Position numbers and translations under genes: made by a program
The notes under the pieces: generated by a model
Databases searched by the model: none
What the model saw: only the letters and a program-made list of their open reading frames with translations
What the model was told of the DNA's origin: nothing
Part shown: positions 8,803 to 20,700 of the stretch, piece by piece
How positions within the stretch are numbered: the first letter of the stretch is position 1
Layout: every line of letters begins with the position of its first letter
Assembly: GCA_010094045.1 (NCBI GenBank)
Contig: ML986598.1
Location: forward strand, 124,001 to 188,000
DNA length: 64,000 nt
Reading direction: 5' to 3'
From: Lojkania enalia
Lineage: Eukaryota; Ascomycota; Dothideomycetes; Pleosporales

Positions 8803-11800
8803 CCCTTGCGGAACTCGCTACTTAATGATTATTAATACAGATGACTTCATTGTCGATGTTAGGTCTTACTTTGTCGTGCAAAAAATAAAGCCGGCATATT
8901 TTGTTTCGCATTGACAGGCCTATCTTAGAAAGATGCTCACAGTTATGGCCAAAGTCAATTAATTAGTGGTGATGGAGTGTTAAGTGGAGAAAGAATCGAG
9001 GGGTGCAAGCGATCTGCCATCAACCTCTCTGGAAATCATCCAGAGCACTTATTCATTTCCGGGCCTTTTGATAATCCGGCAATATTGAGGGTTCAGGGGT
9101 GCCTTAAAACACATTTAAATTTGCAGAAAAGCTACCAAGACTCTGATCAATAGACTCTTAAACGTCAACGAAAATAAATAGGGAAAAAAATATCAATTAC
9201 GTGCGCCAACCATCCAAAATTCTTATCCGCTGACTTGGAGTGATGTTTGACTAGCCAACAAAGTCAAGCTCTTGTTCTGCATCCGAAGCAATCTTAGAAT
9301 CTGCTTCTCACGTCTAAATGCTAACCCCTGACAACCAGAGCTCAATGTAAAGGCAAAAGCAATCACCTAAAAGAAACGCAGGAAGTCGACTCTTGAGTTA
9401 GGATATAGACCGCCTGGCGTATCTCCAATTCAGTTAGCTACACTCCGCCTACTGTGGTGATAGTTCTCCCGAAAAGCACTTGGCGGTGGAAAGGCTGGAT
9501 AGATGGATGTGTCATAGACAACGAGCAGCAAACTACGAGCTCGGCATTTTGACTACAGCTCAAAGCCGGTAGATGAACAAAAGCATGCCGAAATTATACT
9601 AAGCTACCTAACACCCTAGATTCACTTGTATTTGATGTAGCTTCACTTTGGAGAGCGAACAGCCCTACGGCGGGTTTACAGACACCTCGGGGGAAGATCT
9701 TCTATATTACTCTCCTGCAATTAGCTAGTCGCACATTCACATTACCACACCATGGGACTAACGGACTCTGGGGCCACGCAATGAAGGCGATGTGGCTTTA
9801 CTCAGTCATTCAAGCCGTACGCCGAAAGTGATACCACGAAACGTGGAATCGCAATGGCGGCTCTCGGTCGTGACTGTACTCAAGGACTCGACCCTGTAAA
9901 CCATTGCAGCTCCCAGCAACAAAGTCCACCGTATTTCCGAAAGCCTAGGTGCAGGGATTGTCCAAAGTTCGATCAAAGGGAATGCGTGAGTTTTCGGTTT
10001 CTAAACTCTACCAAGTTCGCCAATGTTTTCGATGAAGTGTCCCTCATCCCTGCGTTGGCGATATTGTCTGTCAATGTCTACAGGCACTATACTGTAAGAA
10101 TGTTCGGAGCATTCTCTCCTATCCTCTTTGGGTGGTTATTAGATGCTAATCTACAGCTTTAGAAGCTACGGATCCTTGCAGATGCAATGTACTCCTCAAT
10201 CATGGCTAATGGCTCGACTTGCCCGACTGGGAACCTGAACACACAAACCTTTCTAGCGATTGCAACTACCCAGTTGTATGTTCCATAAGTATACTGCCTC
10301 GGGAATGAGGAGACGTAGTGAAGGTGGGAAGTACGCCTCTGTTAGCGATTCTGGTGCCCGCCAGCTCTTCTAAGCAACGGCTAAGAAGCTGGATAAGACA
10401 CGGGTCTCCGAAGAACAGAGGAAGCTGGATACTCACAGCGATATCCCTTTCTCAAAGTTCGGCGTGAACTTGAAGTTTGTATGGAGATTCCTTGCTGAGC
10501 AGCTCCACCTTGTACGAGGAACTTCGCATATTCCGAATACGATAGGATCTGGAAATAGCAGCGGGGTTTAGAAACATCTCGAGATAGACGTGGGACAAGA
10601 TAATTATGCTCCAAGGTCCATTATGTTGCTGATAAGCAGTGGCTTATGACATGCTCGACATTTTGATAATGACACTTGAGCATCTTCAGGAGTTCATTGG
10701 CAAGATAAGGGGTGCCGTGCATCTACAAGAAGCGACGAGAAACCAAAGCCTCTTGGTTCCTACGGGACGGAAGGCATAGGCGACTAAATTCTCTTTTTTT
10801 TCCTGTGTTATAACCGCAGTATGAAAAACTCAGTCCTTACCGCGAGGTGACCATTCTCCCCGAGGAAGTAAATAACATGAATGAATATATTGATCAACTA
10901 TAACATCAAGGTGTCGGCGTTTTGCGGGGCCATACCACAGTGAAAAGAGATGAACTGGATCTATACCAAGAAAGTGAACTGCACGCTGTTGGCAGAGCTA
11001 CTAGCAAAATGGTCGACATTATTCTCAATCTCCGATGCAATGCAAGGCTAAAACAGAAGGATGGCTATCCATTTGTCCGAACATGTTTCAGCGCCTTCCA
11101 ACCTTTCAATTGGATGCAAATAGTCGAGTTTTCTATCACTACGGAATTAATTCCCGTCATAGCATTAATAGCATTTCGGGATGTGGTGACAAGCGCAACT
11201 GCAGAGAAGTCCATCCGCCCCCAATAGCCTGCAACAAGTTCCCTGGAGTGGTCCTGTTGCTCTTATGACGCTTTCTTTTTGTGTTTCGTACTATTATTTG
11301 GCTGATAGGACCCAAATTTTCGGCAAAGTCAATAACGAGTACCGTGCAATCGACTTCAGTTTTGATTTGTCTAGCAGTGGTGCTAAGCCTGCCTACCATT
11401 AAAGCACTGCCTTCTTCTCATGCCTAGAAGAGCTCGCAAGCAACTGAGTTTCCCCAGCCCTATTGAATTTTCTCGCATGCTACCACTCGGACAAGGGGGG
11501 AGGGGAATGCAGATCTCCATTCGTGTTCTCAGCTATACTAGTGCCTCTGACGACAATATTCCATTAGCATAATCAGCCAGATTCCATGCTTTGTAGAATA
11601 ACGCTTGCAAGGCTCTTTGTATTGGCGTTAGCCTAGTCTCGTCCATCTGTTTTTTTCCCTGCTTGCGTCATGCCGCTCCACCCGAGCAGTCCCACGCTTC
11701 ATCATCTCAATCAATCCCAAGCCCAGATCTATGGCATACGCGCGTGGTCCAGACATATCCCCAAAAACCCCAAATCCCTACCTAAAATGTCGGTGCGCGC

Positions 11801-11997
11801 TTGGATGTTCTCCTGTTCTCCCTGTAGATCGATTTCATTCATCATCATCATCTGCCCATCCACGCGTCAAATAAAAACCCCCATTCCAATTTCTCATGAT
11901 CTCATCGATATAGGATATTCGTGGACGTCACCATTCACGGTCGTACTGCCCAACCTAGCTAGCTATTTCGGGGTTCATTGGAATAAGAAAGGGGCTT
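8803..11997. other. Long gene-free stretch
   Basis: About 3.2 kb with only short ORFs (the longest about 100 codons, near 9854-10162 and 10922-11227) that show no family motif. No tRNA, repeat or transposon structure was seen. The last ~350 bases are pyrimidine-rich and likely the promoter and leader of the next gene. Confidence 0.45.
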
Positions 11998-13067
11998 ATG
12001 GACGAATCGACTAGCTCTGCTTCTCCGTTGTATAAATCCACGAAACTCATGTCCGCACCCCTGCGCTCACACCTCCTCTCGCACGGGCTGAAGAACTTTC
12101 TTAGGAAGCCGGCGCTGAGCCATCCGCAGAAGAACTTTACTGTGAATCTGTATAACGCGGAACGGAGAGCGGATATGTCGAGTACATCTGGATCTGGGGC
12201 TGGGGACGGAGCCGAGGCTTGGAGATTTCCGAAGACGAGTGAGGTTCCGGGGGAGCAGTTTGAGCCGAGGCAGACGACGACGAGTGGGGATTACACGCCG
12301 GATATTGGGAGGAGTATGGCGTTGACTGGGGCGAGGCAGGCGCTCGTTGATGATGTATGTTTTATCCACCACTCCCTCCACTTCCACATATTCGCTATAT
12401 ACATGATATTCTTCGGTTAGGAAAGATGTATGTATATATATCTATAAGCTAATGGAGCGAGAAGATCATCGCACTGTATTGCTGCGAGCCCACGGTGGAG
12501 AGAGTGAAGCGGTACACGCCGGACTGCGTCTACGACGACCAATTCGTGTACGCGAATGATCGGTACAAGATGGCGGGCCAGTGGTTTGCACTGCCGAAGT
12601 TGTTTAGCATGAGTGTGAATGAGGGGTATCAGGTTATCAGGAACGATGAGGAAATGATTCAGTTTAAGAATAAGCAGGTTGGTTTTTTCCTCCTCCCCTC
12701 GCGGTTTCTTTTGATAGTATGGGTGGGAATTTGTGGCTAATAATGTAAATAGTCCTGGACCTTCCGCGGCATCTCCAAAACTATTACCATCACAGGCCTC
12801 GTCTCGCTCTCCCTCGACCCCGCAACCAGGGACGCGGACTTTGTGCAGATCAAGTACCACAAGGATCAAGCCAATGACAAGGACTACTCGCACGAGGGCC
12901 TGGGCTTCACGTTCAAGAAATGGCAGGCGGATAACGCGGTCAAGTATCTGGATGCGCCTGAGCTCAAGGAATTCGAGGCTGACAAGGGCGCTGCCAAGGA
13001 GCATGTGAGGAAATATGGGACGGGCACGGAAGAAGGTGGGGCGCCGAAGCAGGACTTTACCAAGTAG
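11998..13067 (+). CDS. SnoaL/NTF2-like conserved fungal protein
   Basis: Three exons (11998-12354, 12465-12677, 12753-13067) give 294 aa; the introns are 110 nt with branch GCTAAT and 75 nt. The core ALYCCEPTVERVKRYTPDCV, DDQFVYANDRYKMAGQWFAL and SMSVNEGYQV, then SWTFRGISKTITITGLVSLS, resembles conserved fungal proteins usually labelled SnoaL-like or NTF2-like: small cone-shaped folds that often bind lipids or act as isomerases. No substrate can be deduced. The second half ends with a charged HVRKYGTGTEEGGAPKQ tail. Start is uncertain. The first ATG (11998) or Met18 (12049) adds an Arg/Lys/Ser/Leu-rich leader that looks like a mitochondrial presequence; ATG 12175 gives a 235-aa form starting MSSTSGSGAG. 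The first intron acceptor is a NAGNAG type, so one Lys may be optional. Confidence 0.72.
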
Positions 13068-13460
13068 TAGGGTGGACGGAGTCGGGATTGAGCGTACGCA
13101 AAATTTCGGATCTAGGACTAGAGGGGCGAAAATTGTTGGTTACCCTTGTTACCCTGTATTTGAAATATTAGGAGCTCTGGATTAACGCGCTGACTTTGTA
13201 TGTCCATCCGAACTATTATTCATCTATTTTAAGTATCGGGGCTTGTGGTTTATAACCACTGCTAAATCAGAAATTCGGCCGAGGTAGATTTGAGGGAGCA
13301 GTGATGGTTTACGTAGTTAGTTGCCATAGGGTTACTTGGGGTTTTACATGAACGGACTATTATATAGTGCTGATGGAGATGGTGACTGCGCACTCATATG
13401 AATGCCTCAAAAAGGCCTCTGCTAGTCTTGAGACCCTTATAGGAAAAGGTATCGAGGATT

Positions 13461-14282
13461 GTAGAATTAGAAGGGGGTTTGGATGCCCTAGTCAACAACA
13501 ATGCGGGGTATATTGAGGCGGGAATCGGCGAGGAGCTTAGGTATTTGAGGATTACTTCTCTCTCTTTTGTTCTTTATTCGGTAAATTACGATAAAGGAGG
13601 AGGGGGGGGTGTTGTGACTTCTGTATGCGGGGATTGGTTCGATGAATGGGGGTTGATTGTCGAAAATTACCGCGCGCAACTCGAAACGAATATCTTCGGC
13701 ATTATCCTGCCGCATTTCAAGGCGAAGAAAGCAGGTGCTTTGAATTTTATAAGTAGTTCTGGGGGTGTAAATGCCGAGGTTGGCGCTGGGGCTTACTGTG
13801 CTGGTAAGCTTGCACTAGAAGGTACTTCTCTCCACCCTTTTATCCCCTCATTTCCTCCTATATGCTTTTCACGCCTGCGAAATGAGATGAATGCTGGCGA
13901 ACTGATCTGGCTAGGATGGTATGAAGCCTTGAAACAAGAAGCCTTACTATTCGGCATTGCCGCGCTGCTGTTCGAACCGGGCTTCTTTCGCACCAAGATT
14001 ATGGCACCGGGAAATGTGAAATTGCGTTCGGTGAATGAGATATCAGACTACGATGCCATGAGTAAGGCTATAACGTAGTTTGTGCAAGGTACGGATGGGA
14101 ACCATACTGGGGATCCGCAGAAAGCCGTCAAAATTATGGTGGACGTGGTGAAAGGGGAGGGCGGCGTAGAGGGAAAACAAATACCACTGAAATTGCCGAT
14201 TGAGATGGTACGGGCGAGATGCAAGGAGAGTTTGAAGATGTCTGGGGAGTGGGAGAGTATTGTTGGGGATGTGGGGTTTTAG
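13461..14282 (+). pseudogene. Short-chain dehydrogenase/reductase pseudogene
   Basis: Recognisable SDR pieces appear in order: GGLDALVNNNAGYIEAG (NNAG motif), ENYRAQLETNIFGI, FISSSGGVNAEVGAGAYCAGKLALEG (catalytic Ser and YxxxK), an intron-like gap, then WYEALKQEALLFGIAALLFEPGFFRTKI. A TAG at 14076 interrupts before FVQGTDGN and the C-terminal block ending at 14282. The N-terminal nucleotide-binding TGxxxGIG region is absent, about ten residues are missing between NIFGI and ILPHF, and the NNAG motif has an extra Asn. The gene is therefore 5'-truncated and stop-interrupted, although the active-site residues remain. The family normally makes NAD(P)-dependent oxidoreductases of ~270-290 aa. The 390 bases upstream (13068-13460) show no remnant of the missing part. 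Confidence 0.7.
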
Positions 14283-14723
14283 GTGGTCAATTGAAAGGGA
14301 GCTAGGGACTAGGGACGAGCACTAAATCACCGTCTTTGTCTACCACCAGAATACTAGCAATTATACTAGCTTTAACACCTATCCAGAACATCATACAATG
14401 CTTCCATTTCTCTAAAAGCTACACATAGCCAGCAACCTGAAACGTCAGTCAAGGAAGATCTCTTGACTAGTTGCCGCTCTACGTGTTAGACTAGACGCTA
14501 GACATGTAGTTCTACACTCTCCATCTGAAAATTCTCTTCCACCCCATCCTATCCCACTGGATCCCATTCCATACTTATCCATATCCGCTACTAGCCATGC
14601 AAAAATACAATCCACAAGAAAAGAAAGAAGTCACTGCCTCCCTCCTATCCCCTCCACACCTCAATCTCCACATTCTCCACTTCAAGCCAGCAAGCAAGCC
14701 CGCGTTCTCCAAACGGCCCAATC
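14283..14723. other. Intergenic between two convergent 3' ends
   Basis: Region between the SDR relic and the stop codon of the minus-strand 2EXR gene. Nothing recognisable. Confidence 0.4.
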
Positions 14724-16187
14724 TCAAGTCGAGACATCGTACCCGCTGACCTCCAGGCTGACCTCGACGCCATGCAGTTTCCTGAACCGGGTGCGCGCAT
14801 CGCCGTTCCGGTCTACTGCCAGCTCGTCGGGGTATAGCCTCGTAAGCCGCAGGACCTCTGGTTTGGGCAGCCGCATGATACACACAATCTTGACTTCTGA
14901 GTCTGCGGGCCGGGTCTCCTGGAGGGACAGGCAGAGGTTCTCGAGGCCTATCTCGCGCTCCCAGCGCAGGAAAGAATGGTAGAATGGTGGATGGTGGTGG
15001 TGGTGCGGGTGTGGAGGGATATGTTGATGTTGGTTTTGCTGCTGCTGGGGGGCAGCTAATTGATGGGCCATGTGAGTGGGAAGGGGGACCTGACCGTGGA
15101 TATGAGGTGCGGGGTTGTGATGCTGATGGCCGGCTGCTTGCAAGAATGTCTGACCCGTTGCTTGTAGATAGTTGGCGATGCCCGTCTGTGCAAAGTTCGA
15201 GAATGGGATCGTGGGCGCCGGAGGCGGGACTGGAGGTATGTTGTTGTTGGCACCTCCATTGATATTTCCATTCGGAGCGCCGGGGAACTGACCCTGTGCG
15301 GGGTTGTTGGGGTTGAAGGCGATATGCTGCGCCGGCTGGATGTTGATCTGCACGGGCTGTCCATTTGCGTGTTGCATGCTTGCGACTTGCTGCTGAATTG
15401 CTTGTACCTGCTGACCCAAGGCATTCTGAACGGCTTGCACCTGCGCCGCAATGCCTGGGGGCAATCCCGCGAGTTGACCACCAATCTGGCCAATTCCATG
15501 TGGCGTCCCTATGCTCCCGCACCGGACGAATATCCACAAGCTTTTCAGCTTGGGCAGGTCCGCCTTCAGTGACCGATCAGCGCTTTTGGAGCCAAGATAG
15601 GTCGTCCATAGCCTGAGATCCTTCTCACGTATCCGGAAGCAGACCGAGCTTATGAGCGCCGAATACTTTGGGGATGCGACAACGCGGAAAACGCTGCAAT
15701 CGGACGGGTGAGTGAAGAGGAACTTGTTGGAGGAGTAGAGGATCGGAGCGGCCTCCTCGTAGACCTGGCGCGAGACGGTGAGCAGGTTCACAGCAACATT
15801 GTGCGGCGGCGACACCGGCGAGGGCCACCAGAACGGGAACGGCGAGGAGAGAGCATAGAGATAGACACGATCGCGCAATTCCTGCGGTAGCGAGAGGAGG
15901 AGGGAGAAAGAGGGGTCTCGCGAAGTCATGTCGGTTGCGGCGGACGGGTTGGGGTGCGATGAGGGCCGCGGCCGGACGGGGGTCAAGGGCGGGGCGTCGT
16001 GCATGGTGGTGTCGGAGGAGCCGCTGCTGGCGGTGGAGGAGCGTGAGCGCGGTGTGGAGGTGTTTGAGGCCATTGCAATTGCTAGGGCGCGGCGGTATTT
16101 TGCTGATGTCGGCTGTGGAGGTGGGGTATGGCGCTTTATCACTGCGGCATAGGCGGGCGGGTCGACATGGGCTGCTCTGGAGCGCAC
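14724..16187 (-). CDS. 2EXR/F-box-like protein with a Gln/Asn/His-rich insert
   Basis: Single exon of 487 aa, or 449 aa from Met39 (ATG at 16073), which is likely the real start because it opens the Ser/Thr-rich N-terminus. Residues ~97-115 (SLLLSLPQELRDRVYLYAL) and ~133-158 (LLTVSRQVYEEAAPILYSS, then NKFLF) match the pattern of fungal 2EXR/F-box-like proteins, where the first motif is the F-box-like helix. Between about residues 230 and 410 lies a low-complexity insert rich in Gln, Asn, Pro and His, including QQQQNQHQH and a run of His (PHPHHHHH). The C-terminal ~75 residues return to ordinary sequence (EIGLENLCLSLQE). Family members are thought to work in substrate recognition or nuclear regulation but are mostly uncharacterised. 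The insert is longer than I expect for the family and resembles prion-like domains. Confidence 0.72.
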   Translation of the reverse strand: MRSRAAHVDPPAYAAVIKRHTPPPQPTSAKYRRALAIAMASNTSTPRSRSSTASSGSSDTTMHDAPPLTPVRPRPSSHPNPSAATDMTSRDPSFSLLLSLPQELRDRVYLYALSSPFPFWWPSPVSPPHNVAVNLLTVSRQVYEEAAPILYSSNKFLFTHPSDCSVFRVVASPKYSALISSVCFRIREKDLRLWTTYLGSKSADRSLKADLPKLKSLWIFVRCGSIGTPHGIGQIGGQLAGLPPGIAAQVQAVQNALGQQVQAIQQQVASMQHANGQPVQINIQPAQHIAFNPNNPAQGQFPGAPNGNINGGANNNIPPVPPPAPTIPFSNFAQTGIANYLQATGQTFLQAAGHQHHNPAPHIHGQVPLPTHMAHQLAAPQQQQNQHQHIPPHPHHHHHPPFYHSFLRWEREIGLENLCLSLQETRPADSEVKIVCIMRLPKPEVLRLTRLYPDELAVDRNGDARTRFRKLHGVEVSLEVSGYDVST

Positions 16188-16970
16188 GGCGCGAGTCCAG
16201 CGAGCATTCCCGGAGCGAACAAGAAGGAGGGACAGCGAGCGTGGTGCGCGGTTGGAGAGTGGTGTGGAAACGCAGGGCCCGCTGTTGCTGTCAAATCAAT
16301 CGACGGGCACCAGAAACGGTCCGTTCTTGGCTCGGTACATACACACATCTACATCCCCTCCCCGGAGTGCACCACGGTTCCCATTGTCCAATCGCCTCGA
16401 GCAAGATGTAAACAAACGGGCTGGAATGCTAATGCTATAGTCCGCCGGATTTTTCTGCGATCGCAGCCGTGACTGTGCATGTCTATCTGCTCGTGGACCT
16501 TTTCTAGAGTAAGGTACAACAGGGATGTCCGGTCGGATCTCTACACACATGCAGCCCGTATGCGCGACATCTGTCCCGAGTCCGTCTTCGGAATTGAAGA
16601 AAGGAAAGAAACCATCCTTCTCATCTGGCGTGACACAAGACTTCGGGCTCACTCGACGTGGCGGCCAACACAAGCGCACCGCCACGCCAACCAGCCACAC
16701 ATTAATTGAATACGAACATCCCTCCCAGGATACCTTCCAGCCTAGCCAACGAAACGCCCGCAGTGCGGCAAGACGGCATGGAAAGGAATACGATCATACA
16801 AGCCGTATGACATCAAGTAGCCGCATACCCAGGAACACATATATATCCCCATGACATCAAACCACAACATACACTCACACAAATACATATATCCCCCATC
16901 CCCTCAATCACAGCACCACTCAAACCACACAAAAAGCTCTTGATTCATCTATCCAAGCACACACGATCTA
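16188..16970. other. Divergent intergenic promoter
   Basis: About 780 bases between divergent genes. Overlapping ORFs here are shadows without family motifs. It should contain both promoters. Confidence 0.4.

Positions 16971-17000
<30 letters not shown>
16971..17000 (+). repeat. (AAT)10 microsatellite in a 5' leader
   Basis: Ten perfect copies of AAT followed by five A and then the ATG of the next gene, so the repeat lies in the 5' untranslated region within six bases of the start codon. It is likely polymorphic and may affect translation. Confidence 0.9.
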
Positions 17001-17005
<5 letters not shown>

Positions 17006-17006
<1 letters not shown>

Positions 17007-17470
17007 TGCCCTTCAAATCCCTAAAACAACACATCCACTCCAGACTCAACCCCTTCCACCAATCCACCTCCAACCAGTCTCCAGAAATATCCTACGCCAC
17101 AACGCCATCCGTACAACCGTCCCACCTCTCCAGCCCATCAGATCCATATTACCAGTCGCCAGATCCATACAACGCTTCACACCAACCAGAACCCGCACAA
17201 CAGCCCCCACCTTCCAACCAGCCAAACGAGCCACCATACACGTTGCCGGACACAACACCTCCAGCCCCTACACCCCTTACCGATCCCGCTAATCTAGAGA
17301 GCGCGACCCCGCAAATCAAGCCCCTGACCCCCAAGGAACTGCACCTCGAAGCCATCCTCTCGATCCCCGAGGCGGAGAAGCAGCGGTGCAAGAACGCTGA
17401 CGAGCGGCGGAAGGTGATAAAAGAATATCTGCGGATGCAGAGGCAGGGGCGAGTGTATCGGCCGTGGTGA
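17006..17470 (+). CDS. Small proline-rich fungal protein of unknown function
   Basis: Single exon of 154 aa beginning MPFKSLKQHIHSRLNPF. Residues ~20-105 are rich in Pro, Ser, Gln and Tyr and probably disordered. The last ~45 residues are charged and helical: PLTPKELHLEAILSIPEAEK, then NADERRKVIKEYLRMQRQGR, ending RVYRPW. That tail looks like a small conserved helical motif, but I cannot assign a family. The ATG sits directly after an (AAT)10 tract and is the only good start. It is divergent from the 2EXR gene and convergent with the Lhs1 gene (257 bases to its stop). Confidence 0.65.
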
Positions 17471-17727
17471 AAAAGTAGGAAGAGAGGGGATTACTGGAAG
17501 GGGGGGTTTGTGTACTATCGCCCCTGGGGCTTTTGGGCGGAAAATGATGGTATGGTATAGGATAGATACATGAGTGGTTGGATCGTTCATGACACACATA
17601 CTCGCACACATACACATGTACTATGCATATGTAGAAGGAAAAAAAAAAAAAAAACAAAAAAAAATTTTTTTTCTCCAATGGATAAACTACTCTACACCCC
17701 TAAAACTCCAATCACCAAAACCTCATT

Positions 17728-20700
17728 TTACAATTCATCATGTTTCTTCTCCTTCGCTTCCGCCTCCGCCTTCTCCCTTGCCAACTTCTCCCTTCCCTCC
17801 TTCGTCGCCCGATCAATCGCCGCCATGATATCCTCCTCGGACGCATCCTCCGGTAAATCCAGTCGCACTAGCGGCCTCCCATCCTCACCCTGCATCTCCT
17901 TCTTAAACCCCAGGTTCTCCATCCTGACGCCCTTATCCTCCAGTCCTGCCTTCTTGAGCGCCTCCCTCAGCTCCTCTTCGCTCGGGCCCTTCTCCCCTTC
18001 TCCCTTCTCGTTGTTCGCCGGCGTCTCCGCTGGTTTCTCTTCCTCGGGTTTATCCGTTTTCTTCATCTTCTTGGATTTCTTAGTATTAGTGGATTTGGGT
18101 TTCGGCTTGGGTTTTGCTTTGGGCTTGTTGAGGGTGGCCATTTTCTTCATCATCATCTGCATGACCTTGTCGTTGAGCTTCTTGGTCTCGTCTTTGATGT
18201 CCTGCACGCTGAAAGCCGGGTCATCCGACTCCTTGAGATTCTTCTGCGCATTCTGTTTCTCTTCGAGCCACTTGCTTGCTTTCTCCGCTGTCTCACCTAG
18301 GAGCCTGAGGTCTTCTTCCGTGTAGATAGCCGGTTCCGGCGTCGGCACTGGCTCGGCGCTGGATTCTGACGCCGTCGATTTGAGAAGCTCGTCGTCCTCG
18401 AGCTCGGCCATTGGGTCGGTGGAGGTCGTGGCTGATTCGGTTGCAGAGGCAGTGCTAGAAGCTGAAGACTTGCTTGCTTCCTCTGCGAACTTCGAACTAG
18501 CCTCCGCAGCTGCTTTGATGTTCTCTTCTACCATGGGCATAACACTCCTGAGTCCATCAATGGCTTCCTGAAGTTCCTTGATAGCGTCTGGTCTCTTCGC
18601 CGCCTCATCTTTTCTCTTCGAGATGGGGTCAACGAGGTCTTTGAGCTCCTTGAGCTTAGCATCCAGTACGTCTTCTGTGGCATCAGGACCATCGGAGTAG
18701 ATCCAATCCGAGGTTTCACTAATCTTCTTCTCCAGCTGTGATCGCTGGTCAGTGGTGGAAGCAGCGATAAATGCCTCCTCCTCTAGAAGATCGCGCGCAC
18801 TGTAAGTGAAAGCTTCGATCGAGTTGAGTATCTCTTCACGGGTGTGGCGGGCGCGATCTGATGCGTCAAACGCAGCAAGTCTACTCACTATTAGTATCGT
18901 GATTAGAAGACTCTGCTTAAGCAACTCACCTGTCCTGCATGCGCTTGAATTCCTTACGCGGATGCTTCTCGTAGCCTATTTGTGTGGTATGGTACGTGAT
19001 AGCAGACTTAACCGTTTTCTTCTTTTTCTCTGCAGACTTGGCGGCCTCGGATGCCTCAGGATCCACTGAAGACGAAGGTGTAGTTGACGATGACGGAGAA
19101 TCTGAAGACGATGCGGACTCAGAAGAGCTCTCGCCCTCCTTGAGAGGCTCCTGCTCCTTCTTTCCGCCCATGCCAAAGAGGTTCTTGACGCCCTCCATAA
19201 CACCGCCCTTAGCCTCTGTAGTTTCGGCTTCGCAGGTAACCCAAGCAGAAGTGACTTCTGGAATACCAGTGGTAGGGTTCAATCTGACTTGAACGTAATT
19301 ATTAAATGTTTCCCGATCACATCCATCGCTATCAATCATCTTTGTAACGGCTCGAGTTAGATTTCCGCTCTTGAAGTGAAGAACCGGCGACTTGATAACA
19401 TCATCCTTGGCTCCGGGAAGAGCTTGGTAGATAGTGAATTCGAACTCGCCCATCATCTGGAAAGGTAGATCCTTGATTGCACCAAGCTTTGAAGTCGGGG
19501 TGAAGATCTTCTGGTCGCGCTCCTTGAGGTTGAACATGTACTGGATTCCATACGCATGACCCTGAATATCGCTGTCGCGGATTTCCTTGACGCGGAAAGA
19601 CGGACTGAGGCCGGCGGCCTTGAAGGCAGCGCCAAAGACGGCTGCTTCGTCTGAGTTGACATTCGCCCTGATCTTAGATTTCCCGGCGAGGGTCTCCAGG
19701 CGGCTCTGGACGAACGGAGTGCGGGTGGCGCCGCCATGGACGATGACGGAATCGATATCCTCGATAGTGAGACCTGCCGCTGCAAGAGCTTGGTTGACAG
19801 GCCCTTCCACTCGGGAAGCATAATCGGTGGCGAGTTCCTCGAACTTGGATCGACTGATCTTGTATCGGAAGTCGACATCCTCATACAAGCCCTCGAAGAA
19901 AGTCTGGGTCTGAGTGTTGGCGCTCAAAATCTGTCTTACCTTCTCCGCATCCTTCCAGAGCTTTGCGGCGGTACGTCCATGGGTCTTGACATTCTCCGCG
20001 GTGATGGATGCACTCTTCGCGCCTGGAAGTTCGACAAAAGAAGACACCATATCCTCTACGATGAGCGTGTTCAGAGCATCGCCACCAAGCGTCCTATCCC
20101 AGCCAGCCCCAAGTACCTGCACTTCTTGAATGGTCTTGTTGTACCTCCCTACATCCTTGACGGTCCTGCCCTGGAACTTCAGGATCGTGGCGGTTGCAGA
20201 ACCGGCGCCCATGTCGAATACCAGATTGATCTCCGGCTTGGCCCCTTCATTGACGACCGGAAAAGTCCTGCTAGTGGCATAATTAATGCCCACCGCAAGT
20301 CCATCACTAACCATCCCCAATACCTTCAAGCCAGCCAGCCTAGCCGAAACCTCGAGAGCGCGCCTCTCGTCTGCAGTATAAAATACCGGAATCGTGAACA
20401 CCACCTCCTGGATATCGACACCCTTTCCGGCCAATGCCTTTGCATTCTCCCTTACATTCTTCAATTCCATGGCTAACAGCTCCTCCACTGAGAAAGGTTT
20501 CTCTCCCTCAGCGAAAACCCCGCTCTTGAAGCTGACCGTCTGCCTTCCTTCCATCCCAGTAACCTGCAGCGCGGGGTAGCGCCCATTGTACACTTTTACC
20601 ACGTCGCTTTCACTCGGTATGCCCAGCAACTGTTTCAAATTGGGGTATACGTCGCCTGGAAATCTGGCGGCTAGAGCTGCGGCGTCTGAGCCGTAGAAGC

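Noticed and set aside
12417..13004. 195-codon minus-strand ORF over the SnoaL-like gene
   Set aside because: Spans both exons and introns of the real gene without interruption at splice sites; a shadow.
15935..16411. 158-codon plus-strand ORF overlapping the 2EXR gene
   Set aside because: Arg/Cys/Trp-rich composition typical of an antisense shadow of a GC-rich gene.
19736..20476. 246-codon plus-strand ORF within lhs1
   Set aside because: Reverse-strand shadow of the conserved Hsp70 coding frame.
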